In this document: piece after piece, positions 1 to 7,268 of the stretch
How the letters are laid out: the number at the start of each line of letters is the position of its first letter
Position numbering within the stretch: the first letter of the stretch is position 1
Assembly (NCBI GenBank): GCA_011522945.1
Contig: WTHY01000163.1
Coordinates: 1-8,051, forward strand
Source: Alphaproteobacteria bacterium
GTDB lineage: Bacteria; Pseudomonadota; Alphaproteobacteria; Puniceispirillales; Puniceispirillaceae
Reading direction: 5' to 3'
Length of the DNA: 8,051 nucleotides
Notes under the pieces: model-generated
Databases searched by the model: none
Told to the model about the DNA's origin: nothing
What the model saw: the letters and a program-made list of their open reading frames with translations, nothing else
Position numbers and translations under genes: made by a program

Positions 1-2
1 AG

Positions 3-1274
3 CGCGTGACTGAGCGTGCTGATGTGGCTGCTGTGGTCGGTGTTGCTTCTCATCCAGATGTGTTGTCACAAGCCGGATTGTCTGATGCAGAATTACTGAT
101 TGCCGTAACAGAAAGCGATGAAGTGAATATGGTGGCCTGCCAGCTTGCCTATCATATTTTTAACACGCCTATGCGCATAGCCCGTATCAGATCAGCCGCA
201 TATCTTGTGAACCGTGAGTCTGGACTGCATGCGCCAGACCACTTCCATATTGATCACATTATTTCACCTGAAACCGAAGTTGCTAATGCTGCAGGTCGTC
301 AATTGCAGCTTCCAGGCGCTTTTGATGTGAAAGATATGGGTGATGGCAGTGTTAAGTTGGTTGGCGTTTTATGTGAGGAAAATTGTCCAATTCTGGCGAC
401 ACCTCTGCGGCATCTGACACATCTTTTCCCAGATTTGGTCATGACTATTTTAGCCATTATTCGAGGTAATAAGGTCATTGTGCCTCGTGATGGCAGTGAT
501 GAGCTCCAAGCTGGCGACCGCGTCTACTTTGTGAGCCAAGCTGATCATGTATCACGTGCTATGGCGGCCTTTGGTCACCATGAGGCGGAATCGTCTTCTG
601 TTGTTATCGCAGGCGGTGGCAATATCGGATTGCAGCTTGCAAAGGGTCTAGAGCTAAATAGCGAGGTCACGCGCTCTCGTCTCATCGAACTCGATAAGGA
701 ACAGGCGAGAAGCCTAGCGCAAGAACTCACACATACCTCTATTGTTTGCGGTGATGCCCTCGAGGCAGAAATTTTGAAAGAAGCTGGCGTAGCGTCAACT
801 GAGACATTCGTCTCTGTCTCAAATGATGATGAAGTGAATATCCTTTCTGCGTTATTGGCAAAGAGAATTGGTGCAAAACATGTGGTAGCTTTGGTGAATA
901 TGCCAGGTTTTGTGCCACTTATTAGCACGTTGGGTGTTGATGCTGTGATTAACCCGCCACAAATCACTGTCTCATCAGTCTTGGAGCATGTACGGCGTGG
1001 ACGTATCCATGATGTACATTCTGTTGTCGAGGATTTGGGCGAGGTGCTAGAGGCAGAAGCACTTCCAACATCACCCTTGGTAGGACAATCCTTGCGTGAC
1101 TCCAAAATTCCGAAAGGGGTCTCAGTGGGGGCAGTTTTGCGCGGCGGGAGTGTTATCGCAGCGCGCGGCGATACAATTATTCGCGCTGGCGATAAGGTAA
1201 TCTTGTTTGCACGGCATGGTAAATCCAAACAGGCAGAGAATATTCTAACTGTTAAACTTGGCTATTTCCAATAG
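3..1274 (+). CDS. trkA: TrkA, NAD-binding regulatory subunit of Trk potassium uptake (5' partial)
   Basis: This is the cytoplasmic regulatory protein that binds NAD(H) and gates the TrkH/TrkG potassium channel at the inner membrane. The reading frame is open from the first bases, and the GTG at position 6 is an internal codon: the visible protein begins near residue 36-40 of full-length TrkA (about 458 residues in E. coli), so the first Rossmann glycine motif lies upstream of the window. Counting from that GTG, SHPDVL is at 15-20 and VNMVACQLAY at 40-49 (rest of the first RCK-N domain). An RCK-C domain follows at about 105-187. The second Rossmann motif, GGGNIG, is at 203-208, NDDEVNILSALLAKRIGA at 273-290, and the second RCK-C at about 335-418. 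The two tandem RCK pairs are typical of TrkA. The gene ends 7 bases before dat, so the two are probably co-transcribed. In alphaproteobacteria trkA commonly follows ntrYX, which would lie outside the window. Identification is secure. Confidence 0.95.
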   Translation, partial: RVTERADVAAVVGVASHPDVLSQAGLSDAELLIAVTESDEVNMVACQLAYHIFNTPMRIARIRSAAYLVNRESGLHAPDHFHIDHIISPETEVANAAGRQLQLPGAFDVKDMGDGSVKLVGVLCEENCPILATPLRHLTHLFPDLVMTILAIIRGNKVIVPRDGSDELQAGDRVYFVSQADHVSRAMAAFGHHEAESSSVVIAGGGNIGLQLAKGLELNSEVTRSRLIELDKEQARSLAQELTHTSIVCGDALEAEILKEAGVASTETFVSVSNDDEVNILSALLAKRIGAKHVVALVNMPGFVPLISTLGVDAVINPPQITVSSVLEHVRRGRIHDVHSVVEDLGEVLEAEALPTSPLVGQSLRDSKIPKGVSVGAVLRGGSVIAARGDTIIRAGDKVILFARHGKSKQAENILTVKLGYFQ

Positions 1275-1281
1275 GAAGATG

Positions 1282-2115
1282 ATGTCCAGATTCGCTTATG
1301 TAAATGGGGCATACCGCCCTTTATCAGATGCTGCGGTGCATATTGAAGATCGCGGGTATCAATTTGGCGATGGTGTTTATGAAGTTGTGCTTGTGCGCGG
1401 TGGCAAGCTGTATGATTTTGAGGGGCACATGCAACGTTTGGGTCGCTCTCTGTCAGAAATAGAGATCGCCCCCCCTGTTTCAGATGCTGTCCTAAAAATG
1501 ATCATAAAGCGCCTCATTCGGTTAAATGGGCTACGAAATGGTATCGTATATCTTCAGATAACACGTGGTGTTGCGCGTCGTGATCATAAGTTTCCAAAAG
1601 ATGTTAATGCTAGCCTTGTCTTGACCACCAAACATTTGCAGGTTGCTACCGAAACTAACGGAAAATCAGCGATAACGGTGCCTGATCAGCGGTGGAGCCG
1701 ACGTGATATTAAAACCATACAATTATTACCAAATTGTCTTGCAAAACAGGCAGCATCAGAACAGGGCGCCTTTGAAGCCATTATGGTTATGCCAGATGGA
1801 ACAATCACAGAAGGGTCATCATCTAATTTGTGGATGGTAAGTGACAAAAATACTGTCATTACACGGCCAGCAAATGCAGATATTTTAAATGGTATAACAA
1901 GGCTTGCACTTGCCCGGATTGGTGCCGATAGACAAATCAAGATTGAGGAACGTGCCTTTACTGTGGACGAAGCCCTGTCAGCAAAAGAGTTGTTTGTTAG
2001 TTCCGCTACATCAGCAGCTATGCCTATAATTGAATTAGATGGTCATAAGATAGGCAATGGGCAACCTGGTGATATTACAATGGCGCTGCGGGCTGCCTAT
2101 CTTAATATGGAATAA
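1282..2115 (+). CDS. dat: D-amino-acid aminotransferase (fold type IV PLP enzyme)
   Basis: This is a cytoplasmic PLP enzyme that interconverts D-alanine/2-oxoglutarate and pyruvate/D-glutamate, supplying or recycling D-amino acids for peptidoglycan. The protein is 277 residues, the usual family length. Counting from the ATG at 1282, the N-terminal signature EDRGYQFGDGVYEVV is at 22-36, with Y33 matching the active-site Tyr31 of the Bacillus enzyme. R100 and H102 in TRGVARRDHKFP match Arg98 and His100, which bind the substrate alpha-carboxylate and mark D-amino-acid transaminases as opposed to branched-chain ones. K144 in RDIKTIQLL is the expected PLP Schiff-base lysine. E177 in TEGSSSN is the pyridine-nitrogen contact. 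I chose the ATG at 1282 because AGGA (1273-1276) lies 5 bases before it; the ATG at 1279 would add one Met, and a longer frame from a TTG at 1258 overlaps trkA without its own ribosome site. The specific D-substrate is inferred from the motif. Confidence 0.9.
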   Translation: MSRFAYVNGAYRPLSDAAVHIEDRGYQFGDGVYEVVLVRGGKLYDFEGHMQRLGRSLSEIEIAPPVSDAVLKMIIKRLIRLNGLRNGIVYLQITRGVARRDHKFPKDVNASLVLTTKHLQVATETNGKSAITVPDQRWSRRDIKTIQLLPNCLAKQAASEQGAFEAIMVMPDGTITEGSSSNLWMVSDKNTVITRPANADILNGITRLALARIGADRQIKIEERAFTVDEALSAKELFVSSATSAAMPIIELDGHKIGNGQPGDITMALRAAYLNME

Positions 2116-2119
2116 AGAC

Positions 2120-2134
2120 TGGGTATTGTGCCCA
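2120..2134 (+). promoter_or_regulatory. Small hairpin in the dat-hfq leader
   Basis: TGGGTA-ttg-TGCCCA can form a 6-bp stem (including one G-U pair) with a 3-base loop, lying 29 bases before the hfq start and just after the dat stop. No T-tract follows, so it is not an intrinsic terminator. It could protect a 3' end created by processing or influence hfq translation; both roles are guesses. The hfq ribosome site AGGAG (2150-2154) is outside the stem and free, 9 bases from the ATG. Confidence 0.25.
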
Positions 2135-2163
2135 AATAGCCAAGAAGACAGGAGATATCAGCC

Positions 2164-2397
2164 ATGGAAAAGCAACATAATCTGCAAGATTTATTCCTGA
2201 ACAAACTCCGCAAAGATCACATGACGGTGACGGTGTTTCTGGTCAATGGTGTTAAGCTGCAGGGTATTATTAGTTGGTTTGATAATTATTCACTCTTGCT
2301 AAAGCGGGATGGGCATATTCAGCTTATATATAAGCATGCAGTCTCAACAATCATGCCAGCCGAACCACTTGATATGCAGGATATTACAGCGGAATAG
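2164..2397 (+). CDS. hfq: RNA chaperone Hfq
   Basis: Hfq is a hexameric Sm-like ring that pairs small RNAs with target mRNAs and affects mRNA stability and translation. The protein is 77 residues, short like other alphaproteobacterial Hfqs, which lack the long C-terminal tail of the E. coli protein. The Sm1 region LVNGVKLQGIISWFDNYSLLLK is at 26-47. The Sm2 signature YKHAVST is at 56-62. Proximal-face RNA-binding residues are present: Q8, N41, Y42, K57 and H58. F25 stands where E. coli has the distal-face Tyr25. The rim has R16, K17 and H19 in place of the Arg-rich RRER of E. coli, so the positive patch is weaker. A strong ribosome site AGGAG ends 9 bases before the ATG. It sits between dat and an IMPase-family gene; the GTPase gene hflX, which often follows hfq, is not here. 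Confidence 0.97.
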   Translation: MEKQHNLQDLFLNKLRKDHMTVTVFLVNGVKLQGIISWFDNYSLLLKRDGHIQLIYKHAVSTIMPAEPLDMQDITAE

Positions 2398-2425
2398 AGT
2401 TTAGGCAGTCCAGCAAGGGTAGTTT

Positions 2426-3256
2426 ATGCATATTACGGATGAATTGCGCGATACTGTGGCAGCATTATTGCGTAAGGGTAGCAATAAGTTCATTCTGCCA
2501 AGATATCAGACACTCACAGATAATCAGATTGAAACGAAAACCTCTGATACTGATTTCGTCACAATTGCCGATCGGGAAATGGAGTATTTCCTAAGTGATG
2601 CCTTACCAAAATTGGTTGCAGATAGCTGGGTTTTAGGCGAGGAGGCTGTTTCATTACACCCCGAATTACGGGATGATGTCGCAAAAGGGATGGTTTGGTG
2701 TGTTGATCCTGTTGATGGCACACGGAATTTTGTTCAGAAAAACTCTGCTTTTTGCGCGATGATATCGCTTGTACAGAATAACATGCCGGTTGCGTCTTGG
2801 ATTTATACGCCACTTGACGATACATGTTATTTTGCAGCAACCGGTAAAGGATGCTGGCAGCATAAATCTGAAATATGGCAAATATTAGCCTTGCATAACT
2901 GTGACAGAAAGCATCCAGAGCTAATTGGCACTGCCACTATTCGCGGTCTTGATGGGGATAAGCGTGAGGCGGTTCGGCAAAATCTGAAAGCATTTACTGG
3001 CCGGCAATTTATTGGGTGTGCTGGTGTTGAGACAATTCTGTTAATCACAGGCATGCATGATTTTTTATTTCACACCAGAATTACACCTTGGGATCATGCG
3101 CCAGTGGCACTTTTTGCACAGGAGGCTGGCCTATATGTGGGCTCTACACCATCTGGACATAAATTTCAGGTAGACCAAGTGGAGCCATTACTCGCAGCGC
3201 CAAATAAAAATCTTTGGCAGCAGCTTCAGGAAGCTATTTGGCATAATGCGACATAG
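2426..3256 (+). CDS. Inositol monophosphatase family phosphatase (substrate unassigned)
   Basis: This is a Mg2+-dependent, Li+-sensitive-type phosphomonoesterase of the IMPase/SuhB/HisN/CysQ superfamily, 276 residues, cytoplasmic. Metal-site motifs are in order: DFVTIADREMEYFL at 43-56, GEEA at 71-74 (the metal-ligand Glu), WCVDPVDGTRNFV at 91-103 (D94 and D97 as metal ligands), and ITPWDHAP at 219-226 (D223 as the third-site Asp). These match Glu70, Asp90, Asp93 and Asp220 of human IMPase, so the active site looks intact. The usual Gly after WDHAP is Val227, which is atypical. Substrate cannot be settled from sequence: histidinol phosphate (HisN), inositol phosphate or adenosine 3',5'-bisphosphate are all possible. 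The start has AAGGG (2415-2419) 6 bases upstream. It follows hfq by 28 bases and probably ends the trkA-dat-hfq transcript, converging with mazG. Confidence 0.85.
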   Translation: MHITDELRDTVAALLRKGSNKFILPRYQTLTDNQIETKTSDTDFVTIADREMEYFLSDALPKLVADSWVLGEEAVSLHPELRDDVAKGMVWCVDPVDGTRNFVQKNSAFCAMISLVQNNMPVASWIYTPLDDTCYFAATGKGCWQHKSEIWQILALHNCDRKHPELIGTATIRGLDGDKREAVRQNLKAFTGRQFIGCAGVETILLITGMHDFLFHTRITPWDHAPVALFAQEAGLYVGSTPSGHKFQVDQVEPLLAAPNKNLWQQLQEAIWHNAT

Positions 3257-3327
3257 CTCAAACTAAGCAATAATCTTGTCCACGGGCAGCGAGAATGACT
3301 CCTTAAGCAAAAGATATAAGTTTTATA

Positions 3328-4173
3328 TTAGCGCTTATGTTTCGCCTCTTGCCAGAGAGACTCCATCTCCTCTAGCGTTGCCTCCTCCAAACGTCGATTT
3401 TGGGATTGAAGCGCAGCTTCAACATACCGAAACCTTGTTTCAAATTTTCGGTTGCAGGCCAGCAAGGCAGTTTCTGGATTTACGCCAGCTTTTCGGGCAA
3501 TATTTGCAGCTACAAATAAAATATCGCCAACCTCATCGGCAATATCAGACTGCGTTTTTCTTGCATCTGCCATTGCATCTTGCAGTTCGGCAATTTCCTC
3601 GTCCATCTTGGCAAAAACGGCTTGCATATCAGGCCAGTCAAACCCAACGCGTGCTGCTCGTTTCTGTAATTTTTCTGCCCTTACCATAGCTGGCAGATTA
3701 ATTGAAATGCCGTCTAGGACAGACAGATCTGCTGTTCCGGTTTCGGACCCTGTTTTCGCCTCTGCCTCAGCGGCACGTTCTGCAGCTTTGATATCTTCCC
3801 AGCGCTTTGTTTGACCAGCTGCATCTGGGCGAACATCATCAGCGAATACATGTGGATGGCGCCGTATCATTTTATCGGAAATACCAGCAGCTACATCTGC
3901 CATGGTGAAACTGCCTTCCTCTGCTGCCATCTGACTATGAAAGACAACCTGTAATAAGAGATCGCCTAATTCTTCAGCGAGTTTTTGCCTATTTCCGCCG
4001 GCAATTGCGTCGGCCACTTCATAGGCCTCTTCGATTGTATAGGGCGCAATGCTCTCAAAATCTTGCTCAACGTCCCATGGACAGCCAGTTTTTGGGTCGC
4101 GTAGGTCATGCATGATCTTATGCAAACGGAGAATTTCATCAGCTAATAGTTTCTTGGGTTTTGCGGATGTCAT
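3328..4173 (-). CDS. mazG: Nucleoside triphosphate pyrophosphohydrolase MazG
   Basis: MazG hydrolyses (d)NTPs to the monophosphate and pyrophosphate, cleaning the nucleotide pool; in E. coli it also moderates ppGpp during starvation. The 281-residue protein has the two tandem MazG domains of the long bacterial form. In the N-terminal domain, RDPKTGCPWDVEQ is at 25-37, EEAYEVAD at 48-55 and EELGDLLLQVVFH at 67-79, giving the EExxE...D metal site. ISDKMIRRHPHVFAD is at 98-112. In the C-terminal domain, VGFDW is at 176-180, DEEIAELQ at 191-198 and DEVGDILFVAANIAR at 213-227, the second acidic metal site. Between the domains is an Ala/Glu-rich linker at about 130-150, longer than in E. coli. The start at 4173 has only a weak ribosome site; an internal Met at residue 21 is close to the E. 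coli start but would drop a plausible helix. It is transcribed divergently from the DUF502 gene and converges on the phosphatase gene. Confidence 0.95.
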   Translation of the reverse strand: MTSAKPKKLLADEILRLHKIMHDLRDPKTGCPWDVEQDFESIAPYTIEEAYEVADAIAGGNRQKLAEELGDLLLQVVFHSQMAAEEGSFTMADVAAGISDKMIRRHPHVFADDVRPDAAGQTKRWEDIKAAERAAEAEAKTGSETGTADLSVLDGISINLPAMVRAEKLQKRAARVGFDWPDMQAVFAKMDEEIAELQDAMADARKTQSDIADEVGDILFVAANIARKAGVNPETALLACNRKFETRFRYVEAALQSQNRRLEEATLEEMESLWQEAKHKR

Positions 4174-4447
4174 GGGCTGTGAGTCGCTATGAATAATTAC
4201 GGTTTTCTAGTTTAACAGTGATGCTGAAAAAAGATACTGTTTGTCGTTTGGATTTGAAAAGCTTTGTTTAAGGTTTTTAACTAGCCTATACTACACGTAT
4301 AAGATATGAGTGCTGTTGGCCAAATAGGTTGCCAAGCATGGCTACGGATGACATGGCCTTAAAAATTAGGGCGTTAATTAATTTGGGTGCTACCTATAGG
4401 AACTCTTAATGTAGGGGCTCTGACTATAGCATCTCTGGAGACGTTAA
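4174..4447. other. Divergent intergenic region between mazG and the DUF502 gene
   Basis: This 274-base AT-rich stretch carries no convincing gene. It must contain the promoters for mazG (leftward) and the DUF502 gene (rightward). I see a candidate rightward sigma70-type promoter near 4264-4292 and a good ribosome site GGAG (4437-4440) 7 bases before the DUF502 start. A TTGGC/GCCAA inverted repeat (4316-4320 and 4331-4335) could form a 5-bp stem in the leader. No tRNA, riboswitch or repeat array was recognised. I could not pick out a convincing leftward promoter. Confidence 0.6.
4264..4292 (+). promoter_or_regulatory. Candidate sigma70-type promoter for the DUF502 gene
   Basis: TTGTTT (4264-4269) and TATACT (4287-4292) are separated by 17 bases. 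The -10 matches five of six consensus bases, the -35 three of six. Transcription would start near 4299, giving a leader of about 150 bases before the ATG at 4448. This is pattern matching in AT-rich DNA, so chance matches are likely. Confidence 0.3.
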
Positions 4448-5158
4448 ATGACAGATACACAGCTTGCACCCCCAAAAAAGACATTTTTTGGACGATTGCG
4501 GAGTTGGTTTCTCACTGGGCTGGTGGTTTCAGCACCTGTATTTTTCACCTTATATATCACATGGGTTATCATAGATGTTCTGGACTCTAATGTTGTCGCG
4601 TTGCTTCCAGATGCAGTGCGAAATGCGCTGACCGTCTGGATACCAGGCTTTGGGGTTTGGCCTGGATTTGGCCTCATTATAGGTTTTGTCATAATCACAA
4701 TTTTTGGCGCATTTGCAGCCGGCTTTTTCGGACGGTTTCTGATTAGGCTCGGTGAGGGTATCTTAAACCGGATGCCAATTGTGCGCTCTATCTATGCGGC
4801 AACAAAGCAAATTCTTGAAACTGTCATGGCAAGCCAGTCTGATGCTTTCAGGGATGTTGTGTTGGTTGAGTATCCCCGTAAAGGATTATGGGTCATCGGC
4901 TTTGTGACAGGCGCAACGCGTGGCGAGGTTCAGGCAAAAACATCTGACTCTATGGTTAATATTTTTGTGCCAACAACACCAAACCCCACATCTGGGTTTT
5001 TGTTATTTTGTCCTGCTGAAGACTTAACCTATCTGGATATGAGTGTAGAGGAAGCTTTGAAACTGGTTGTTTCAGGTGGCATCGTCACGCCACCACATAA
5101 AGCGAAAGCAACGAAAAAAGCTGCCAAATCCTCTGCCAAATCTTCGGCAAAATCATAG
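4448..5158 (+). CDS. DUF502 family inner-membrane protein
   Basis: This is a member of the DUF502 (PF04367) membrane-protein family, whose bacterial role is not established. The 236-residue protein has a short basic N-terminus (KKTFFGRLRSW, 10-20), a hydrophobic segment at about 20-45 and a second at about 74-97, consistent with two transmembrane helices. Family hallmarks follow: ILNRMPIVRSIYAATKQ at 105-121, VPTTPNPTSGFLLF at 174-187, and MSVEEALKLVVSGG at 198-211. The soluble domain after the second helix is probably cytoplasmic, since the N-terminus is basic and there are two helices. The last roughly 20 residues form a Lys/Ala/Ser-rich tail made of repeated AKSS units, which is lineage-variable and likely disordered. 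GGAG lies 7 bases before the start. The gene converges on recG with 10 bases between stop codons; this adjacency recurs in alphaproteobacteria, but no functional link to RecG is known to me. Confidence 0.9.
   Translation: MTDTQLAPPKKTFFGRLRSWFLTGLVVSAPVFFTLYITWVIIDVLDSNVVALLPDAVRNALTVWIPGFGVWPGFGLIIGFVIITIFGAFAAGFFGRFLIRLGEGILNRMPIVRSIYAATKQILETVMASQSDAFRDVVLVEYPRKGLWVIGFVTGATRGEVQAKTSDSMVNIFVPTTPNPTSGFLLFCPAEDLTYLDMSVEEALKLVVSGGIVTPPHKAKATKKAAKSSAKSSAKS
5123..5155 (+). repeat. Short in-frame 12-base repeat encoding AKSS units
   Basis: Two full and one partial copies of a 12-base unit (GCC AAA TCN TCN, the last reading GCA AAA TCA) encode AKSS-AKSS-AKS at the very end of the DUF502 protein. 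It looks like a small slippage or duplication expansion of a basic tail and may vary in copy number between strains. Confidence 0.6.
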
Positions 5159-5168
5159 CTCAGTCTTG

Positions 5169-5183
5169 TTAGCCAGAGGCTAA
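5169..5183. terminator. Perfect 6-bp inverted repeat at the DUF502/recG convergence
   Basis: TTAGCC-aga-GGCTAA forms a perfect 6-bp stem with a 3-base loop, overlapping the recG stop codon (complement of 5169-5171) and lying 10 bases after the DUF502 stop. Its position between converging genes suits a compact bidirectional terminator, but neither strand has a following T-tract, so it is not a canonical intrinsic terminator. Confidence 0.3.
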
Positions 5184-7268
5184 ATACCGAACAGCATTAT
5201 CTTTTTCAAACAGGCAAAGTAATGTGCGCAAAGGCTGATTTTCAGGATGGCTTAATTTCGGATCTTGTTCGATGATCTCATTTGCCATTCTGCGTGCAAA
5301 CGCGAGTAAATCGCTATGCACTGACAAATCTGCAAGTGTAAATTCTGGCATGCCTGACTGGCGCTGGCCAAGCACCTCACCAGGGCCACGAAGACGCAGA
5401 TCTTCTTCTGCGATGCGGAAGCCGTCATTTGTCTCACGCATAATCCCAAGCCTAGCTGCGGCTGTCTCAGATAAGGGGCCTTGGTAAAGTAGAATGCAAG
5501 CTGCCTTGTCACTGCCGCGTCCAACACGCCCGCGAAGCTGATGCAGTTGTGAGAGACCAAATCTCTCTGCATGCTCAATAATCATGATGCCGGCCTCGGG
5601 CACATCAACGCCAACTTCAACAACAGTTGTTGCCACGAGTAGTTGGGACGTGCCGTCCTTGAAGGCCTGCATAGCAAGCTGACGTTCATCAGATTTCATT
5701 TTTCCGTGGGCAAGCTGAGCATTAGCCTCTGGCAGTAACGCAGCTAGTTGGCGATACCTGTCTTCAGCGGCGGAAATATCTAGCTTGTCTGTCTCCTCAA
5801 CCAGAGGGCAAATCCAATAGATACGTTGTCCCTGCGCAATAGCTGATTTCACGCGTGTAACTACATCTGAAATACGTTCAGCATTAACCATGGCTGTATG
5901 GATTGGCTGTCTGCCAGCTGGCTTTTCATCTAGTATAGAATTATCCAGATCGCCATAAGCAGTCATAGCAAGCGTGCGCGGAATAGGTGTTGCTGTCATG
6001 ACAAGCACATCACATGCTTTTGATTTCTGGCCAAGCATAATACGTTGGCGCACACCAAAACGATGTTGTTCATCAACCACAGCGAGTTTTAAGTCAGAAA
6101 AATGGACATCATCTGTTAATAAGGCATGTGTCCCAATAACGAGTTTGCAGCTGCCATCTTCAAGCCTGGCTAGCAAATCCTGTTTTGCTTTAGTTTTTGC
6201 GCCGCCAAGTAATAGCTCAACCTCAATATTTAAAGCAGATAGCAGTTTAGAGATTGTTGCAAAATGCTGGCGTGCTAGAATTTCTGTTGGTGCTAGCAGT
6301 GCTGTCTGTCCGCCTGTTTCGATTGCATTCAACATAGCCAGTAAAGCGACAAGCGTTTTACCTGCGCCAACATCCCCTTGCACAAGCCGTAACATACGAT
6401 GCGTAGATGCTTGATCAGAACGTATTTCAGAAATCACCCGTTCCTGCGCATTTGTAAGGTTGAAGGGCAGGGAGGCTAGAAGTTGGTTTTGCAGCGCCTC
6501 ATTTCCAATGACAATCTGACCAGGGGCTGTCTCAGCTTGTCCTTTACGCAGTAGGGTGAGTGCTAGCTGATTTGCGAGCAACTCATCAAAGGCAAGACGT
6601 GCGCGTCCGTTTGATTGTGCGTCTAAATCTGACGCCTGTTTAGGATAATGTGCATCTTGCATTGCAGAGACAAAATCGGGCCATCCAAATTTTCGTCTGG
6701 TTTCGGCTGAAATCCAATCCTCCATCTGCGGTAGGCGGTCAAGTCCAGCTAGAATAGCGCGTCTTAAGGGGCGTGGTTTTAAGCCAGCTGTAAGAGGGTA
6801 TACAGCTTCAAAATCCGGCATCTCATTTGCCTTATCTAAGGGCAAAATATAATCAGGGTGGGCCATTTGGGGCCGTCCTTGAAACAGCTCTACACGGCCA
6901 CTAACCAGGCGCATTTCGCCTACAGGTAGGCTGGATTTCAGATAGTCTGGTTGACTTCTGAAAAAGACTAGCTCTAGCTGTCCTGTTGCATTTTCAGCGA
7001 TGATGCGGGCTGGTCGCTTGCTATTATGTGGAGGAATGTCTGCAGATATAATCAAGACTTCAAAGCTTGCGATAGCGCCATCTGGTATGTTTGATAAGGA
7101 TGGCCGCAATGATCTGTCGATCAAGCCAACAGGTAGATGCCTCAAAAGGTCTATGACCTGGCTTCCCATGCGCTTTTTCATAATATCAGCTAGCCGGGGG
7201 CCAACGCCGGGAAGTGCGGTCGTTGAAGCAAAAAGCGGGAATAGTTCAGTTGGGCGTTGAAGCTGCAT
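5169..7268 (-). CDS. recG: ATP-dependent DNA helicase RecG
   Basis: RecG is a superfamily 2 double-stranded DNA translocase that reverses stalled replication forks and processes R-loops and Holliday-type junctions. At 699 residues it has the normal length. The N-terminal part has a helix-hairpin-helix-like LPGVGPRLA (19-27) and the OB-fold wedge domain, with VFFRSQPDYL at 101-110 and GRPQMAHPDY at 131-140, which splits the fork. Helicase motifs are all present: Walker A GDVGAGKT at 298-305, LLAPTEILARQH at 324-335, VIGTHALL at 377-384, Walker B DEQHRFG at 399-405, TATPIPRT at 425-432, VATTVVEVGVDVP at 545-557 and QLRGRVGRG at 577-585. The RecG C-terminal region (DLRLRGPGEVLGQRQSG at 623-639) is intact. 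The start at 7268 has a weak TTAGGC upstream. It is divergent from sdhE. No sign of damage. Confidence 0.97.
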   Translation of the reverse strand: MQLQRPTELFPLFASTTALPGVGPRLADIMKKRMGSQVIDLLRHLPVGLIDRSLRPSLSNIPDGAIASFEVLIISADIPPHNSKRPARIIAENATGQLELVFFRSQPDYLKSSLPVGEMRLVSGRVELFQGRPQMAHPDYILPLDKANEMPDFEAVYPLTAGLKPRPLRRAILAGLDRLPQMEDWISAETRRKFGWPDFVSAMQDAHYPKQASDLDAQSNGRARLAFDELLANQLALTLLRKGQAETAPGQIVIGNEALQNQLLASLPFNLTNAQERVISEIRSDQASTHRMLRLVQGDVGAGKTLVALLAMLNAIETGGQTALLAPTEILARQHFATISKLLSALNIEVELLLGGAKTKAKQDLLARLEDGSCKLVIGTHALLTDDVHFSDLKLAVVDEQHRFGVRQRIMLGQKSKACDVLVMTATPIPRTLAMTAYGDLDNSILDEKPAGRQPIHTAMVNAERISDVVTRVKSAIAQGQRIYWICPLVEETDKLDISAAEDRYRQLAALLPEANAQLAHGKMKSDERQLAMQAFKDGTSQLLVATTVVEVGVDVPEAGIMIIEHAERFGLSQLHQLRGRVGRGSDKAACILLYQGPLSETAAARLGIMRETNDGFRIAEEDLRLRGPGEVLGQRQSGMPEFTLADLSVHSDLLAFARRMANEIIEQDPKLSHPENQPLRTLLCLFEKDNAVRYLASG

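Noticed and set aside
6..8. GTG at position 6 as the true start of trkA
   Set aside because: The frame is open upstream to the window edge, and the protein would lack the first Rossmann glycine motif and about 36-40 residues always present in TrkA.
575..1228. 217-residue reverse-strand open frame inside trkA
   Set aside because: It is fully antisense to a clearly conserved TrkA coding region, has Ser/Thr-rich low-information composition typical of a shadow frame, and shows no recognisable domain.
2075..2103. TTACAA-N17-TATCTT as an internal hfq promoter at the end of dat
   Set aside because: Spacing is ideal but the -35 matches only three of six and the -10 four of six; chance matches of this quality are common.
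3303..3337. AT-rich nested inverted repeat between the phosphatase gene and mazG (ATATAA-gtt-TTATAT with an outer TAAGC/GCTTA)
   Set aside because: The inner stem is only A-T pairs and the outer arm is separated by internal loops. It overlaps the mazG stop, but stability looks too low to call a terminator.
3276..3814. Two forward-strand frames (3276-3689 and 3452-3814) overlapping mazG
   Set aside because: Both are antisense to well-conserved MazG sequence and have no recognisable motifs.
4387..4590. Forward frame of 67 residues overlapping the start of the DUF502 gene
   Set aside because: Most of it lies in another frame of the DUF502 coding sequence, and it lacks a ribosome site or domain.
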